Source of the DNA: Acrasis kona
Taxonomy: Eukaryota > Heterolobosea > Eutetramitea > Acrasida > Acrasidae
DNA: 64,000 nt
Assembly: GCA_026419775.2 (NCBI GenBank)
Contig: JAOPGA020000966.1
Coordinates: 107,460 to 171,459, forward strand
Direction: 5' to 3'
Shown here: positions 62,902 to 64,000 of the stretch, piece after piece
Layout of the letters: each line of letters begins with the position of its first letter
How positions within the stretch are numbered: the stretch's first letter is position 1
Notes under the pieces: model-generated
Seen by the model: the letters and a program-made list of their open reading frames with translations, nothing else
What the model was told of the DNA's origin: nothing
Databases searched by the model: none
Program-made: the position numbers and the translations under genes

Positions 62902-63818
62902 ATGGCATGCCAACAAGATATTGAAGACCGTTTGCGTCGAATTACATCAAGTTATTCAGATCAATTTGACAATGACATAACCAGTTTTATAACCTTTCTT
63001 AAGGACAATCAAACGCTTGTGGACAGAATACTTTTGATATCCAAGGCAAGTTCATCGAAGCAAAGTGTAACTTACTAGAGAAGACTATGGATGTATGTCC
63101 TATCACCAAATATAGTGCGACTATCTTAGCATATAGATACTTAACAACCAAATCTAAATTGACACAAGGTGATGTCAGAGTTGATTCTACACTGTTTGGT
63201 ATAATATCAGTTATGGTAAGTAAGTTATAGGTGTCTGTAATGATCATGAGAAGATAAGTATCAAAATGTACGAAACATTCCATATTGATGCAAGCAGTAT
63301 TGTTGCCATGAACAAGTCCATTACCATACAACACGTGCTAGATGCCGGTAAGTAGAAGAACTTTATTTTGTTATAACAAGAAAAGAAATTGAAATGTTGA
63401 ACACTCTAAACTTCAAGCTTCGTGTGGTGTCTGTATTCGACATCATAGATTTGTTTCTGTCACACATATACGAAGGACTAGAATTTCATGATAATAAATT
63501 ATATTCAATGTGTGCTCTTTGCACTGACATGACTCTGTTTCATCCAGATCTTCTTAACAGTAATGTGAAATTATTAGCTTGTGGTATCATAGCATGCAGT
63601 TCGGCACTAATTACAAAAAGTCCAAACAATTCAAAAGCTCTCATCTCCACTTGTACGTTTCTTATTATTCATTACATCTTACTTGACACTTAGTGAGTTC
63701 TATATCTGGAATAGAGCAAAAGACTATCAAGGAGAGTGCAAACTGTCTTGTGAGAGTATGCTCGGGAGATAACAATTGTTTGTTATCCTTGTATGAATTT
63801 GAAGGGATAGTACTATAA
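62902..63818 (+). CDS. cyclin-fold protein
   Basis: Five exons (62902-63045, 63081-63215, 63251-63347, 63386-63652, 63694-63818) give 255 residues. The cyclin box is recognisable: CPITKYSATILAYRYLTTKS (helix 1-2), LFGIISVMKISIKMYE (helix 3), VLDAEIEMLNTLNFKL (the MEMxIL-type helix 5) and VFDIIDLFLSHI. A second cyclin fold follows, with YSMCALCTDMTLFHPDLL and LLACGIIACSSAL. Cyclins activate cyclin-dependent kinases; the subclass is unclear. The first intron begins GC (AAG/GCAAGT) rather than GT. All introns are 35-41 nt. Confidence 0.75.
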
Positions 63819-64000
63819 AATTAATAAACATGATTTCATTGGTCTAATCAAATCTGCCAAATGTGTACCTGCTGGCAGCACTTTCATAAGCAGGCAGACG
63901 TAGTACAGTGGTAGCTTCAGGATGCACGGCTACTCCTCACCAGTAACAGAGCAGCCATAAGTGGGATTACTCTATTAATTAAGATCATTTTTTCTTCCAA
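63819..64000. other. window end, nothing supported
   Basis: A stretch gtagtacagtggtagcttc resembles a tRNA A box, but there is no T-arm or anticodon stem to complete a tRNA. No convincing coding frame is visible on either strand. Confidence 0.35.

Noticed and set aside
63880-63960. tRNA-like sequence (gtagtacagtggtagcttc)
   Set aside because: It matches an A box but no T-loop, anticodon stem or acceptor pairing can be drawn.

Overview
This is nuclear DNA from a free-living microbial eukaryote. The gene content and structure point to an amoeboid protist with a flagellate ancestry, and my best guess is a heterolobosean (Naegleria/Acrasis-type); the lineage is inference. The DNA is AT-rich, genes are packed on both strands with mostly 50-400 bp between them, and introns are tiny (about 31-66 nt, GT-AG, with CTAAC-like branch sites close to the acceptor). 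The genetic code is standard. The gene set is eukaryotic: QCR7, syntaxin-16, LCB1, PNKP, NKAP, calpain, RING-H2, BiP. It includes two cilium/centriole proteins (CFAP58 and a CEP41-like rhodanese), a 7TM-RGS receptor and an OSCA/TMEM63 channel.

Layout. 0-5.1 kb: a gene end, a KCTD-type BTB protein, an MFS carrier and two proteins I do not recognise. 5.1-6.3 kb: debris, namely a copied 3' end of the gene at 4560 and minus-strand coding-like fragments. 6.3-24.3 kb: a dense housekeeping block with a Zn2Cys6 regulator, a long coiled-coil protein, GABA-type transaminase, a hidden 47-aa membrane protein, QCR7, PNKP, WS/DGAT acyltransferase, a TM2-phosphoesterase fusion, syntaxin-16, CEP41-like and LCB1. 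24.4-29.0 kb: one very large acidic protein with a mitochondrial-type N-terminus and a YbaB-like domain. 29-31.7 kb: a 7TM-RGS receptor and a membrane RING-like protein. 31.7-36.4 kb: a degraded zone with a deleted Mutator-like element, one small intact gene, a P4-ATPase fragment and a truncated BiP gene. 36.8-59.3 kb: another normal block with OSCA/TMEM63, ENOSF1, NKAP, an SH3 protein, calpain, an SRA/YDG protein, CFAP58, a secreted GH13 enzyme, a macro-domain protein and a RING-H2 ligase. 59.5-62.6 kb: an apparently intact Mutator-like transposon with perfect 113-bp inverted repeats and an 865-residue transposase. 62.9-63.8 kb: a cyclin built from five exons.

How the genes connect. There is no operon logic; neighbours are mostly unrelated. 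Membrane traffic and lipid work is represented by LCB1 (sphingoid base synthesis), WS/DGAT, syntaxin-16 and the P4-ATPase remnant. Mitochondrial function is represented by QCR7, the transaminase and probably the giant YbaB protein. Nuclear functions include PNKP, NKAP, SRA, macro-domain, Zn2Cys6 and cyclin proteins. The most unusual items are the TM2-phosphoesterase fusion whose metal ligands are all substituted, the giant acidic YbaB protein, the two Mutator-like families with tandem-repeat termini, and the cluster of recent gene debris at 31.7-36.4 kb. Exon joins were worked out by eye from splice signals and reading frame.
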